DNA of 64,000 nt from Nocardia sp. BMG51109 (GCF_000526215.1 NZ_JAFQ01000004.1:4836001-4900000), one strand, 5' to 3'. Shown: positions 8,160-17,188, numbered from the stretch's first letter. Program-made: numbers and translations. Notes: a model not told the origin generated them from the sequence alone.

Positions 8160-9175
8160 TCTTCCTGCCTCGAGTCGGGGAGATCGACGAGGTGGGAACC
8201 GGTGCCGGGCAACGTGGTCCGGGTCGTGACCCGGTCCAGTTCCCGGATCGCCGTCTCCACCCGCGGTGCCTCCGTGCGGGCGCACAGCACCTTCACATTC
8301 GGGCCGGCGTCGATGGTGGCGTAGGCCGCGATGCCGTGCCGGCGCAGCTCGACCACGCGGTCGAGAACCGACAGTGACCGCGGTGTCAGATATCTGATCG
8401 CCGGCCGCGCGGCCAGCATGGTGGCGTGCATACCCAGCGCGTTGGCTTCGGCGATTTCCCCGACGCGTGCCAGATCACCCTTCGCGATGGCGGCGGTCAT
8501 CTCGACGAGGTCGGCCGAGCCGGCTTCCGCCCAGCAGCGGTAGAGCGGTGACGTGGCCATGGTCGAGCGCATCGCGTCGCCGGTCGAGACGGCCTTCCGG
8601 CCGGGGTCGACGATCGCGAGCACCATCGCCGGGTCGAGTGCGCCGGTGTCGACCGGCTCGGCGTAGGAACTGCGGTCGCCGTCCGGTCCGGTGCCGGTTC
8701 CGGCACGCCACAGGACGAACGAGCCGAAGATCGATCGGCAGGCCGATCCGGACCCCCGGCGTGCCAGGCGGGACAGGTCCCGGCGGTCCAGCGAGATGCC
8801 GTAGGCGGCCGTGGCGGCCGTCGCCAGCGCCGCGAAACCTGCTGCGGAGGAGGCCAATCCGGCGGCGGTGGGAACCGTGTTGACGGTCTCCACCGCGGCG
8901 CGTTCGGTGCTGTTCGCGAGCTCGCGCACGATGTCCAGGAAACGCGTGACCCGGCGGCGGAACTCGCCGTCGGTCTCGTTGCCGTTCGCGACGACGGTGT
9001 CGTGGCGGGAACCGGTGACGGGCCGGACGGTCGTCGTCGTCGGGTAGCTGTCGAGCGTCATCGAGAGGCTGCCGGTGACGGGCAGGACCATGACATCGTC
9101 CCGCTTGCCCCAATACTTGATGAGCGCGATGTTCGGGTACGCGACGGCGGCCGCCGGCCGGGGCGCGACAGTCAT
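8156..9175 (-). CDS. mvaD: Diphosphomevalonate decarboxylase
   Basis: 339 residues of the GHMP kinase superfamily. Signatures: YPNIALIKYWGKRD at the N-terminus, the phosphate loop PTAAGLASSAAGFAAL near residue 107, RRGSGSACRSIFGSFVLW near 140, and DAGPNVK near 292. The enzyme converts mevalonate diphosphate to IPP with ATP and loss of CO2, the last mevalonate step. Both ends overlap neighbours by four bases (ATGA with the ACP gene before and the prenyl synthase gene after). Confidence 0.95.
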   Translation of the reverse strand: MTVAPRPAAAVAYPNIALIKYWGKRDDVMVLPVTGSLSMTLDSYPTTTTVRPVTGSRHDTVVANGNETDGEFRRRVTRFLDIVRELANSTERAAVETVNTVPTAAGLASSAAGFAALATAATAAYGISLDRRDLSRLARRGSGSACRSIFGSFVLWRAGTGTGPDGDRSSYAEPVDTGALDPAMVLAIVDPGRKAVSTGDAMRSTMATSPLYRCWAEAGSADLVEMTAAIAKGDLARVGEIAEANALGMHATMLAARPAIRYLTPRSLSVLDRVVELRRHGIAAYATIDAGPNVKVLCARTEAPRVETAIRELDRVTTRTTLPGTGSHLVDLPDSRQEE

Positions 9176-9420
9176 GCCCGGTGCGGAGAGTCGTTCTGTT
9201 CCACCGAGTTCACGTAGTCGACGAGCTGGTCGAGGGTCTGGAGTTCGTCGGCGACGGTGGCGGGGATGGCGACGCTGTAGGTGCGCTCGATGCGGACGAG
9301 CAGCGTGGTCATATCCATGGAGTCGATGCCCTGGTCTTCGAGCGGGACGTCGGGCCGGAGGTCGTCGCCGGTGGCGTCGAGACCGGTCATGAGGTCGGTG
9401 ATCTCGTGCGTGGTGATCAT
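9172..9420 (-). CDS. Free-standing acyl carrier protein
   Basis: 82 residues. The phosphopantetheine attachment motif GIDSMD is present with the serine in helix II context (DQGIDSMDMTTLLVRIE), and the protein is acidic as expected. It is encoded between the KASIII-like gene and the decarboxylase gene, overlapping both by four bases. Family knowledge: such carriers hold thioester intermediates for a condensing enzyme. It is probably the partner of the adjacent KASIII-like enzyme, supplying malonyl groups or accepting acetoacetyl. An ACP inside a mevalonate operon is unusual. Confidence 0.9.
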   Translation of the reverse strand: MITTHEITDLMTGLDATGDDLRPDVPLEDQGIDSMDMTTLLVRIERTYSVAIPATVADELQTLDQLVDYVNSVEQNDSPHRA

Positions 9421-10397
9421 GTGTTGCTCCCGGTGTGATCGGTATCCGCGGAATATCGGAGGAGGCAGGTGCCCCAGGAGAAGCCGACCCCGAAGCCGGC
9501 CAGAAGCGTGGTGAGCGGCGGGTTCTCGCGCAGTCGCGGGGCGAGCGCGAGCGGTATCGAGGAGGAGACGGTATTGCCGTAGTCGGCGATCTCGAACGGC
9601 AGCAGCTTCTCGTCGACGGCCAATTCCTCGCGGAGGGTCTCGATGATTCGCCGGGAGCCGGGATGCGCCAGGATCAGATCGATATCGCCCAGGCCGAGTG
9701 CGTTGCGGCCGAGCACGCGCCGGAGGCTGCCGGGAACCGTGCGGGCGGCGTTGAGCAGGACGCCGCGGCCGTCCATCGCGAGATATCCGGTGTCGCAGGA
9801 CAATACGTTCGTGGTGCCGGGTGCGGTGCCGAAGTCGGCATCGAGGACCCGGTAGCCGTCCGCGCCGGTGGCGAGGTAGGACACCGTGGCGGCGTCGCCG
9901 AACAACAGGGCGGTGTTGCGGTCGCCCGGGTCGACGATGGGCGTGTAGGGGTCGCAGGTGAACAGCAGCGCGTGGCCGAAACCCAGCCGGTCGGCCAAGG
10001 CGGTGGTGACGGTCAGGCCGTGGGCGTATCCGGCGCAGCCCTGGGAGAGGTCGAAGGTCATGCAGTGCTCGGCGAGGCCGAGCTTGTCGTGCACTATCGC
10101 GGCGGTGTGCGGGATGCGCTGGTCCGGGTTCTGGGTGATCACGCACAGCAACCGGACGGCGTCCAGGTCGACCGGTGTGTGCCGGATCAGATCGTCGAAT
10201 GCCTCGAGGCACAGGTCGCTGGTGCGTTGCTCGGGTTCCTTGACCGCGCGGGCGCCGATGCCGATCCTGGTGTCCAGGAACTCCCGGGAGACGTTCAGCC
10301 CGGCCGCGAGCGGCCTGTTCGACACCCGCCGAGCGGGCAGATGGGTACCGATTGCGGTGAGCGCCACGGTGTCACGATCGCGGTCGGGTGCCGACAT
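9417..10397 (-). CDS. KASIII-like condensing enzyme, putative acetoacetyl synthase
   Basis: 326 residues of the thiolase-fold ketosynthase III family. The catalytic triad is visible: Cys121 in SQGCAGYAHG, His245 in LAHPGSRR and Asn275 in YGNTVSSS. The His motif is HPGS, not the HQAN of FabH. It sits directly after HMG-CoA synthase and overlaps its own ACP gene. Known parallel: NphT7 of Streptomyces CL190, a KASIII homologue in a mevalonate cluster, condenses acetyl-CoA with malonyl-CoA to acetoacetyl-CoA. The operon has no thiolase, so the same supply role is inferred here. A role in priming another acyl chain is possible. Confidence 0.85.
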   Translation of the reverse strand: MSAPDRDRDTVALTAIGTHLPARRVSNRPLAAGLNVSREFLDTRIGIGARAVKEPEQRTSDLCLEAFDDLIRHTPVDLDAVRLLCVITQNPDQRIPHTAAIVHDKLGLAEHCMTFDLSQGCAGYAHGLTVTTALADRLGFGHALLFTCDPYTPIVDPGDRNTALLFGDAATVSYLATGADGYRVLDADFGTAPGTTNVLSCDTGYLAMDGRGVLLNAARTVPGSLRRVLGRNALGLGDIDLILAHPGSRRIIETLREELAVDEKLLPFEIADYGNTVSSSIPLALAPRLRENPPLTTLLAGFGVGFSWGTCLLRYSADTDHTGSNT

Positions 10398-10403
10398 CGC
10401 CGA

Positions 10404-11621
10404 TCACTCTCCGCGGCTGCCGGAGTTCACGGAATACGTTGCCACTCGCCGGTTTTCGGTGGCCTCGTAGGTTCGGATGTCGTTGGTGACGGCGGCGAGC
10501 CGGTACGGGCCGGCGGTCTCCGCGTCGGGCACGTATCTCCCGGTGGGCGGCGGCGTCTCGTGCAGTGTGCGGTACCGGTCGTAGCCGATGGGTTTGCGGG
10601 CGTCGACGGCGTCGCGGTTGGCGTCGGTGCGCAGGTGCTCGCGGTATCCGGGTACCGGTGTGGCCGAGAAGAATTCGGCGACACATCCGGATCCGTAGCT
10701 GAGCAGGGCGATGGGCGTGCCGGTGAGGTCGTCCGGTTGATCCAGCAGGGCGGCCAGGGCGAGGTAGAGCGAGGCGGTGTAGCTGTTGCCGATCACCCGG
10801 TTGTAGCGCGTGGTGGCCGCGACCGCGGCATCGATGTCGTGGTCTTCGGGAGGGGCCCCTGCGGATTCGAGCAGATGCCGGTGTGCCTTGTGAGCCATCC
10901 TGGTGAACGGCTGGTGGTAGCAGAACGCGCCGAACTCGGCGAGGTCGTGCCCGCCGCGGCGGCGGTAGTCCGCATAGGCGTGCCGGACGGCGTCCAGGTA
11001 GGCGGTGATGGACAGCTTGCCGTCGACGATGGGCGTCGCGCGGTGGTTCGGACGCCAGAAGTCCATCACGTCGGCGGAGTACACGCCGGTGACCGGCCCC
11101 AGCTCGGCGACGGCGGGGTCGGCGGAGACGAGAATCGCTGCGGCACCGGCGCCTTGGGTGGCCTCGGCCGGGGTGTCGAGATCGTAGCGGGCGATATCGC
11201 TGGCGATCACCAGGACCTGCTGGGCGGGATCGCGGGTGATGAGTCCGACGGCGAATTGCAGTGCGGCGGTGGCGGCGTAGCAGGCCTGCTTGAGTTCGAC
11301 GACGCGGGTCGTCGGGGGGAGATCGAGCAGGGGATGCAGCGGGAGTCCGGCGGCCTTGGACTGGTCGATGCCGGTCTCGGTGGCCAGGATGAGCGTGCGC
11401 AGCCGTTCGGTGCCGTGTCGTCGCAGGACCGGTGCGGCGGCGGTGGCGGCCAGCGTGACCACGTCCTCGTCGTCGGCGGCGATGCTCATCGCCTCCTGAC
11501 CGAGCCCGCGGTGGTATTTCTCGACCGGTACGCCCTGCTGGCGGGCAAGGGTGGCGTGGTCGAGTACGTAATGCGTGGTGGCGAGCGAGATATCGTGAAT
11601 TCCACAGCGGGGCAGGATCAT
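10404..11621 (-). CDS. mvaS: Hydroxymethylglutaryl-CoA synthase
   Basis: 405 residues. Catalytic residues by family pattern: Glu82 in ATETGID, Cys114 in ELKQACYAAT and His236 in CYHQPF. The enzyme condenses acetyl-CoA with acetoacetyl-CoA to HMG-CoA. It lies 33 bases after the reductase gene and six bases before the KASIII-like gene whose product probably provides its acetoacetyl substrate. Confidence 0.95.
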   Translation of the reverse strand: MILPRCGIHDISLATTHYVLDHATLARQQGVPVEKYHRGLGQEAMSIAADDEDVVTLAATAAAPVLRRHGTERLRTLILATETGIDQSKAAGLPLHPLLDLPPTTRVVELKQACYAATAALQFAVGLITRDPAQQVLVIASDIARYDLDTPAEATQGAGAAAILVSADPAVAELGPVTGVYSADVMDFWRPNHRATPIVDGKLSITAYLDAVRHAYADYRRRGGHDLAEFGAFCYHQPFTRMAHKAHRHLLESAGAPPEDHDIDAAVAATTRYNRVIGNSYTASLYLALAALLDQPDDLTGTPIALLSYGSGCVAEFFSATPVPGYREHLRTDANRDAVDARKPIGYDRYRTLHETPPPTGRYVPDAETAGPYRLAAVTNDIRTYEATENRRVATYSVNSGSRGE

Positions 11622-11654
11622 CGGAATACTCGATTCTGTCGGGCTCGATCCGGG

Positions 11655-12695
11655 TCACCGGGTGGTGCGCTCGAGGCGGGTGTGGGCGCGCATCAGCTCG
11701 CCCGGATTCGTTTGCGCGGCAAGCAGGGACAGCTCGCCGCACAGGACGGTGGCGGCGGCGATCGCGGCGAGGCGGCGGGAATTCTCGCCGGGAGGCCGTT
11801 CGTCACGGCAGCCGAGGCGCGACAGCGCCGATTCGACGTGCGGGTGTTGTTTGCCGTTGCCGATGGTTCCGATGACGAGATTCGGTAGCGTGCACGAGAA
11901 GTACAGGTCGCCGTCGCGGTTCTCGGCGTAGGTGATGCCCTGGGAGCCCTCGACGATATTGGCGCCGTCCTGCCCGGTGGCCAGGTAGAAGCCGAGCAGC
12001 ATGTTGGCGTAATGGGCGTTCGCCGTGCCGATTCCGCCCGCGAGCACGGTGCCCAGCAGGTTTTTGCGGGTGTTCAGGGTGGCGATTCGGTCGGCCGTCG
12101 TGTGCAGCCGCTGTTCGACGGCCTCGCGCCCGACGGTGATCTCGGTGACGACATTCTTGCCGCGCCCGAGGATTCCGTTCACGGCGCTGGTCTTCTTGTC
12201 GGTGCAGTAGTTCGCGGAGACCGACCCGTAACGCAGGCCCGGGATCCGGGCGAGGATCCAGGCGGTGAGCTGATCGGCGGCCTGGGTGGTCATATTGTGC
12301 CCGGCGGCGTCACCGGTGGTGCACTCGAACCGCAGGTACAACAGGTTCCCGGTGATCCGATGGTGCATATCGATCAGGTGGGCGTGGCGGCTGCCCGCGG
12401 TCACCACGTCGCGGAGTTCGTCGAAACGGTCGCGGAGCCGGCCGACCGCGGCGAGCGCCGTCGCGGCGTCGTCCGCTTCGAGCAGGATCGATCGGGTCAT
12501 GCGGTCGTCGACGACGGTGGCGGCGATGCCGCGTTCGGTCAGCGTCGACAGGCGGGCTCCGCGCCGGACCGAATGCCACAGCGGCGTCTCGAATGTGGCC
12601 AGGGGGACGTCGAATTCGCCGGTTACCGTGCCGCCGGTGAGGCGAATCGGTCCCACCCAGGCCAAGGGGACGGCCGCGTACTCGTCTTCGATCAT
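11655..12695 (-). CDS. Hydroxymethylglutaryl-CoA reductase
   Basis: 346 residues from the ATG at 12693-12695 (MIEDEYAAVP), chosen because it overlaps the isomerase stop by four bases; an upstream GTG would add five residues. Motifs: TGDAAGHNM, GRGKNVVTEI, GSQGITYAEN and GTIGNGK. The enzyme reduces HMG-CoA to mevalonate in two NAD(P)H-dependent steps, usually the committed step. No membrane segment is present, as in bacterial enzymes. Confidence 0.93.
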   Translation of the reverse strand: MIEDEYAAVPLAWVGPIRLTGGTVTGEFDVPLATFETPLWHSVRRGARLSTLTERGIAATVVDDRMTRSILLEADDAATALAAVGRLRDRFDELRDVVTAGSRHAHLIDMHHRITGNLLYLRFECTTGDAAGHNMTTQAADQLTAWILARIPGLRYGSVSANYCTDKKTSAVNGILGRGKNVVTEITVGREAVEQRLHTTADRIATLNTRKNLLGTVLAGGIGTANAHYANMLLGFYLATGQDGANIVEGSQGITYAENRDGDLYFSCTLPNLVIGTIGNGKQHPHVESALSRLGCRDERPPGENSRRLAAIAAATVLCGELSLLAAQTNPGELMRAHTRLERTTR

Positions 12696-13876
12696 GTCGG
12701 ATCCCACCACTTTCTGGTCGCTGGGCCGGGCTGCGGGGCAGCGTGTTCGGCCGCCGAGCGGGTCGATCGGGCGCTCGGCGCCGGGGGAGAGTCGTCGACG
12801 GACGGTGTCCGGCCGCGACGGAAGAATGTTCTCGCGTCGATACCGTAAGCGCGGCAGTAGTTTTCGACCTCGCCGGTGAGGAGTAGATCGCAGCGCTCGA
12901 GTGCGCGGGGAGTCTCGGCGCCCAGCACCGTCATGATCAGCGACAGCTGGTCCAGCCAGGACTTGATGGTGTCGATCAGGGCGTCGACGCCGTTGTCGAC
13001 GAGAACGGTCAGGAAGCTGCCGGCGACGCCGGTGGCGCGGGCGCCCAGGGCGAGCGCGCGGGCGGCGTCGAGGGGTGAGCGGATGCCGCCGGAGGCCACG
13101 ACGTCGATACCGGGCATTCGCGTGGCGCCGAGCAGGCAGCAGACCGTCGACTGACCCCAGTGCTGCATGATCGAGAAATCGTCACCGGATCTGCGGCTGT
13201 TCTCGATCCGCGCGAAGTCGGTGCCGCCGCGGCCGCCCACGTCGGCGATCGTGACGCCCAGATCCCGCAGCAGGGCAACGGTTTCGGGGCTCAGCCCGAA
13301 TCCGACCTCCTTCACGATCACCGGCACCGGGACGGCGCCGACGATGTCCCCGATCCGCCGCGGCCAGTGCGTGAAATCGCGATCGCCTTCGGGCATGACG
13401 ATCTCCTGGATCGCGTTGATGTGGATCTGCAGGACGTCGGCCTCGAGCAGGTCCACCGCGCGCTGAGCCTGCGCCGGGGTGGTGTTGGCGTTGATATTGG
13501 CCATCACGAACCCGCGCGGGTTCTCGGTGCGCAGCACGCGGTAGGTGCCCGCGACCGAGGCGTCGCGCAGGAACGCGCTCATGGAGCCGGAGGCGATCGG
13601 CAGCCCCGTCTCGGCCGCCGCGATGGCCAGCTGCCGGTTGATGGCGCCGGTGCGTGCGCTGCCGCCGGTCATGCCGTTGATGTAGAGCGGTGTCGCCCAT
13701 GTGCTTTCGCCGACGGTGGTGCTCAGGTCGACTCGGGCGCGGTCGATGCCGGCCAGGGCGTGATGCACGAAGGTGACGGAGTCGAAGTCGTTTCCGCCGA
13801 CCGCGCCGTGGTGCTGGTCGACGGCGTGCCGCACGTGGTCGTCCTTGCGGTTGCCGATGACGGTCGCATCGGTCAT
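12692..13876 (-). CDS. fni: Type 2 isopentenyl-diphosphate isomerase
   Basis: 394 residues from the ATG at 13874-13876 (MTDATVIGNRKDDHVRHA), overlapping the phosphomevalonate kinase stop. FMN-dependent TIM-barrel features: NRKDDHVR at the N-terminus, PLYINGMTGGS, QIHINAIQE, VIVKEVGFG, DVGGRGGTDFA, and VVASGGIRS in the phosphate-binding loop. It interconverts IPP and DMAPP. The last 40 or so residues are a poorly conserved, low-complexity tail. Confidence 0.95.
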   Translation of the reverse strand: MTDATVIGNRKDDHVRHAVDQHHGAVGGNDFDSVTFVHHALAGIDRARVDLSTTVGESTWATPLYINGMTGGSARTGAINRQLAIAAAETGLPIASGSMSAFLRDASVAGTYRVLRTENPRGFVMANINANTTPAQAQRAVDLLEADVLQIHINAIQEIVMPEGDRDFTHWPRRIGDIVGAVPVPVIVKEVGFGLSPETVALLRDLGVTIADVGGRGGTDFARIENSRRSGDDFSIMQHWGQSTVCCLLGATRMPGIDVVASGGIRSPLDAARALALGARATGVAGSFLTVLVDNGVDALIDTIKSWLDQLSLIMTVLGAETPRALERCDLLLTGEVENYCRAYGIDARTFFRRGRTPSVDDSPPAPSARSTRSAAEHAAPQPGPATRKWWDPT

Positions 13877-14976
13877 GCGGCGTCTCCTTCGGGCGGGTGG
13901 GTGTGCAGCTCCAGCGGGCGGATGCCGGCCCGGGCCCACTGTCTGGCCAGTTCGGCGGTCTGGGCAGGTCGGTAGCGGTCGACGACGGCGATGCCGCAGT
14001 CGCCGCCGCCCGCACCCGAGGGCTTGGCCGCCGCGCCGACCGGCTCGGCCGCCTCGCACAACGCCCGCAGTCGCGGGGTGTAGATGCCGAGTCCTGTCGC
14101 CTGGTCGAATTCATCGAGAAGCTTTGCGGCCTGGTGGATTTCGTGCTGCACCGCCGTCACGTCGTCGGCCGTGAGCGCGGCGGTCAACTGAGTGACACAG
14201 GTCCTGCTCTCGGTGAGGAATCTGCCGTGGGCCGGGGTTCTCAACTCCCCGGGACCGATTCGCGTGACACGGGCGCGGGTCGAGGCGGGCTGCCCGGTCC
14301 AACCGACCAGCAGTCGTGCCTGCCGCGGTGTCGGCAGCGGCCGCACCGACAGACCCGGCCATGGTGCGCGGAGCGCGCCGGCGATACCGCGCTCGGCGGC
14401 GAGGCCGGCCAGCTGTCCGCGATCGGGAGAGTGGTAGGTGAGCCAGCCGCCCCACGTCGCGGCCGCCACGTCGCCCCCGGAACAGTGCGGGTTCACCGTG
14501 ATGGTGGCGAGGATCGCCAGCCGGAACCGGTCGGCCGTGGTCAGCCGGAGCCGATAGAACGCACCGAGCGCATCGACCGCCGCCACGGTGACCGCGGCGC
14601 TGGACCCCAGCCCCAGCTTGTTGCCCGATCCGTCGGTGAGATCGGCGGTGGCGGAGTGCAATTCGAACGGCCTCGGGGCGCGGCCCTGCTCGGTCAGCAG
14701 TCGTTCCACGACCGCGGCGGCCGCCAGCACGTAAGCGGGCTCCTCCGAGACCTCGTCGATCGGCGACAGCCGCGAATGCGCATCCCGCGCACATCGCACC
14801 GGGGCGCCCTCACCGAGATCGGAGGTGAGCGTGGTGCTCCGGCCCGTGTCGGCGACCGTGACGGCGGCGTAGCGGTCGACGGCGACGAGTACGGAGGGAT
14901 ATTCGGGCTCGAGGGCGGCATACTCCCCGGCGATGTACAGCTTCCCGGGCGCGCGGCGGGTGATCACCACCGTCAC
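13873..14976 (-). CDS. Phosphomevalonate kinase
   Basis: 367 residues from a GTG at 14974-14976, which overlaps the mevalonate kinase stop (GTGA); the much longer open reading into that gene is a shadow. GHMP motifs: RRAPGKLYIAGEYA at the N-terminus, NKLGLGSSAAVTVAAV in the ATP loop and KPSGAGGGDCGIA near the C-terminus. It phosphorylates 5-phosphomevalonate to mevalonate diphosphate. Confidence 0.93.
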   Translation of the reverse strand: MTVVITRRAPGKLYIAGEYAALEPEYPSVLVAVDRYAAVTVADTGRSTTLTSDLGEGAPVRCARDAHSRLSPIDEVSEEPAYVLAAAAVVERLLTEQGRAPRPFELHSATADLTDGSGNKLGLGSSAAVTVAAVDALGAFYRLRLTTADRFRLAILATITVNPHCSGGDVAAATWGGWLTYHSPDRGQLAGLAAERGIAGALRAPWPGLSVRPLPTPRQARLLVGWTGQPASTRARVTRIGPGELRTPAHGRFLTESRTCVTQLTAALTADDVTAVQHEIHQAAKLLDEFDQATGLGIYTPRLRALCEAAEPVGAAAKPSGAGGGDCGIAVVDRYRPAQTAELARQWARAGIRPLELHTHPPEGDAA

Positions 14977-15965
14977 CACCCCCACATCGGCACGGTCCAG
15001 GTCCGGCAGGCGCCCGCGGCCCGCAGTTCCCGGCAGACCGCCGGGGCGGCATCCGGTTCGGTGAGCGCCACCATGCATCCGCCGAATCCGCCGCCGGTGA
15101 GCTTCGCTCCGTGCGCGCCGGCTCGCAGCGCGGTCGCGATCAATCGGTCGAGACTGCTTGTGCTGACCCCCAGTTCGCGTAGCAACGCCTGGAATTCGAT
15201 CAGCCGCATCCCCAGTGCCGCTGTCCGCCCGGCCGTCAGGTCCACCGTGGCGGCGTCGATGATTTCGCCGGCGCGCGCCAGCAGCCGCTGGGCATTGGCA
15301 CGCTCGCGGTGCAGCGTCGTCCACACCGAGTCGACCGCCTGCCGGGTGTCGCCCGGTTCCCCGGAATCGGCGACTACCAGGGTGGCGGCGGTGCCGGTGA
15401 TCAGCGGCCGGACGTCCCCGGCGTGGAAGAGGATGGGTCCGGTGGTCGCCACCGCGGCCGCGTCGACGCCGCTGGCTCGCCCGTGCACCAGGCGCTCGCC
15501 GCACTGCGCCAGCTCGTGCAGGGTGGCGTGATCCAGCGATCGCGCGTGGAGATCGGCCACGGCACGTACCGCCGCCACCGCGCACGCGGCGCTCGATCCC
15601 AGCCCTCTGGCCGGTGGAATCGCGCTCCGCACGGTCACCTCGACATCGGCCGAGCCGGACCCCCAGCGCCGCAGCGCCGCCCGCACCGCAGCGGCCGCAC
15701 CGGAATCGGCTTCGGCCGCCGCGCCGGGGCGGTAGGTGAACCGCACGGTGGTGGCATCGCCGTGGGCATCACCCTGCTGTGCCGGGTCGTCGACGATAGG
15801 TCGGGTGTTCGGCGAACAGGCCGTCGCCGTGACCGGCAGGTCCGGTAGCGGCACCGCGATCGCCGGTAGACCGTAGACGACGGTGTGCTCACCGAGCAGA
15901 ATGGCCTTACCGCAGGAACGGCCGGTCCCGACCGCGGATGCCGGTGGCGTCTCGGTGAAAGTCAT
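14973..15965 (-). CDS. mvk: Mevalonate kinase, first gene of the terpenoid operon
   Basis: 330 residues from the ATG at 15963-15965 (MTFTETPPAS); an upstream in-frame ATG would add 35 residues unlike the family. Motifs: GKAILLGEHTVVYGLPA, PPARGLGSSAACAVA and KLTGGGFGGCMVAL. It phosphorylates mevalonate with ATP. As first gene it presumably follows the operon promoter in the 15966-16477 gap. Confidence 0.95.
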   Translation of the reverse strand: MTFTETPPASAVGTGRSCGKAILLGEHTVVYGLPAIAVPLPDLPVTATACSPNTRPIVDDPAQQGDAHGDATTVRFTYRPGAAAEADSGAAAAVRAALRRWGSGSADVEVTVRSAIPPARGLGSSAACAVAAVRAVADLHARSLDHATLHELAQCGERLVHGRASGVDAAAVATTGPILFHAGDVRPLITGTAATLVVADSGEPGDTRQAVDSVWTTLHRERANAQRLLARAGEIIDAATVDLTAGRTAALGMRLIEFQALLRELGVSTSSLDRLIATALRAGAHGAKLTGGGFGGCMVALTEPDAAPAVCRELRAAGACRTWTVPMWGW

Positions 15966-16477
15966 GGTGTGGCAATCCGTTTCCGTTGCGGCCTGTGGAT
16001 ATCGGGGAGACCGCCGGTCCGGTCGTGTCGGCGCGGTCTCGGCGAATCTGTTACCAGCCTCTCGCCACATGTGGACGGCGTGAATGAGACCGATCGCATG
16101 AAAGCCATTCGCTCAGTGCATAAATCCGTCGACGGTAGTGGTCATGGACCGGTGACCGGCAGCAACGATCGTCCGGGAGAACGACACGGGTGTCTCGGGC
16201 AGTCGCGAACGCATAATGCCGATGCATGTCATGGTGCCCATGCCGGACCGTTCTCGTGCCAGCCTGAACGGTGAGGCGTGACGTTGCCGCGTGGGATCGC
16301 CGGCAGGCGAAACAACCACGGCGGCTGTGGTTCACGAGGTCGCGCACGACGGTGTGCCAGGCCCGACCTACCCGTCGGTTCGATAGTGTCGCCCTCGTTA
16401 CTATGCATTCGGTGGGCACCGCGTGGCTCGGAGTTCGTGCGGCGACGGTGAGTCCGTATTCTCGAGGAGTAGTTCCG
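15966..16477. promoter_or_regulatory. Divergent intergenic region, terpenoid operon / creatininase gene
   Basis: About 510 bases without a convincing gene on either strand. It must hold the leftward promoter of the mevalonate operon and the rightward promoter of the creatininase-family gene. The part around 16090-16230 is less GC-rich than its surroundings. No strong inverted repeat or classical promoter pair stands out. Confidence 0.5.
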
Positions 16478-17188
16478 ATGTTTTCTCTTCTCACCACCGC
16501 GACCTCGGCCGACGCGGCGGCCGGCCGCGCTCGGGCCGCCGTGCTGCCGATCGGGAGCTTCGAGCAGCACGGGAGCCATCTGCCGCTGGTGACCGACACC
16601 GCCATCGCATGCCTGATCGCCGAGCGCATCGCGAGTCTCTACGACCTGTTTCTGCTACCGCCGATCACCGTGTCGTGTTCGCACGAACATGCCGGGTTTC
16701 CGGGCACGGTGTCCATCCGGGCTACCACGCTGGTGGCCGTGGTGGACGACATCGTCGAGTCCCTGGCTCGTTCGGGCATTTCCACCATCGTCATCGTCAA
16801 CGGGCACGGCGGAAACTATGTGCTCTCCAATGTGGTGTGCCAGTACAACGAGGAGGGCCGGCACGCGGTCTTGTTCCCGGGTAAAGAGGATTGGAGCGCG
16901 GCGCGTTCGTGCGCCGGCATGCTCACCTCGCTGCACGACGATATGCACGGCGGTGAATTCGAGACCTCGATTCTGATGTACGCGTTCCCCGAGCTTGTGG
17001 GGGAGACGTACGCCTGTGCCGATCACGACGTCGTCGATCGGCCGCATTTCCTGATCACCGGCATGGCCGGGTACGCGCCCGGCGGCATCATCGGCAGGCC
17101 CTCGCTTGCGAGTGCGGAGAAGGGCAGGGCGGCCCTCGACAGTCTCACGAAGACCTTCGGCGGCCATCTCGAGGCATTGACGATGTAG
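16478..17188 (+). CDS. Creatininase-family amidohydrolase
   Basis: 236 residues from ATG 16478, chosen because a purine-rich GAGGAG lies about ten bases upstream and the family match begins here (MFSLLTTATSADA). Metal-binding signatures: PIGSFEQHGSHLPLVTDT, SCSHEHAGFPGT, NGHGGNYVLSN and DDMHGGEFETS. Members include creatinine amidohydrolase, formamide hydrolases and the mycofactocin peptidase MftE. No mycofactocin precursor gene was seen nearby, so substrate is open. It is transcribed away from the terpenoid operon and could be part of the same cluster. Confidence 0.85.
   Translation: MFSLLTTATSADAAAGRARAAVLPIGSFEQHGSHLPLVTDTAIACLIAERIASLYDLFLLPPITVSCSHEHAGFPGTVSIRATTLVAVVDDIVESLARSGISTIVIVNGHGGNYVLSNVVCQYNEEGRHAVLFPGKEDWSAARSCAGMLTSLHDDMHGGEFETSILMYAFPELVGETYACADHDVVDRPHFLITGMAGYAPGGIIGRPSLASAEKGRAALDSLTKTFGGHLEALTM

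Noticed and set aside
9435..11888. Long plus-strand frame over the mevalonate genes (817 codons)
   Set aside because: Antisense shadow of KASIII, HMGS and HMGR, which carry clear catalytic motifs on the other strand.
3636..15965. Identification as the brasilicardin cluster
   Set aside because: Nocardia origin and a diterpenoid theme fit, but the glycosylation and benzoate-type tailoring genes expected there are absent around this operon, and I cannot align the sequences.
16051..16629. Minus-strand frame in the creatininase promoter gap
   Set aside because: Covers the creatininase start region and has no recognisable domain.
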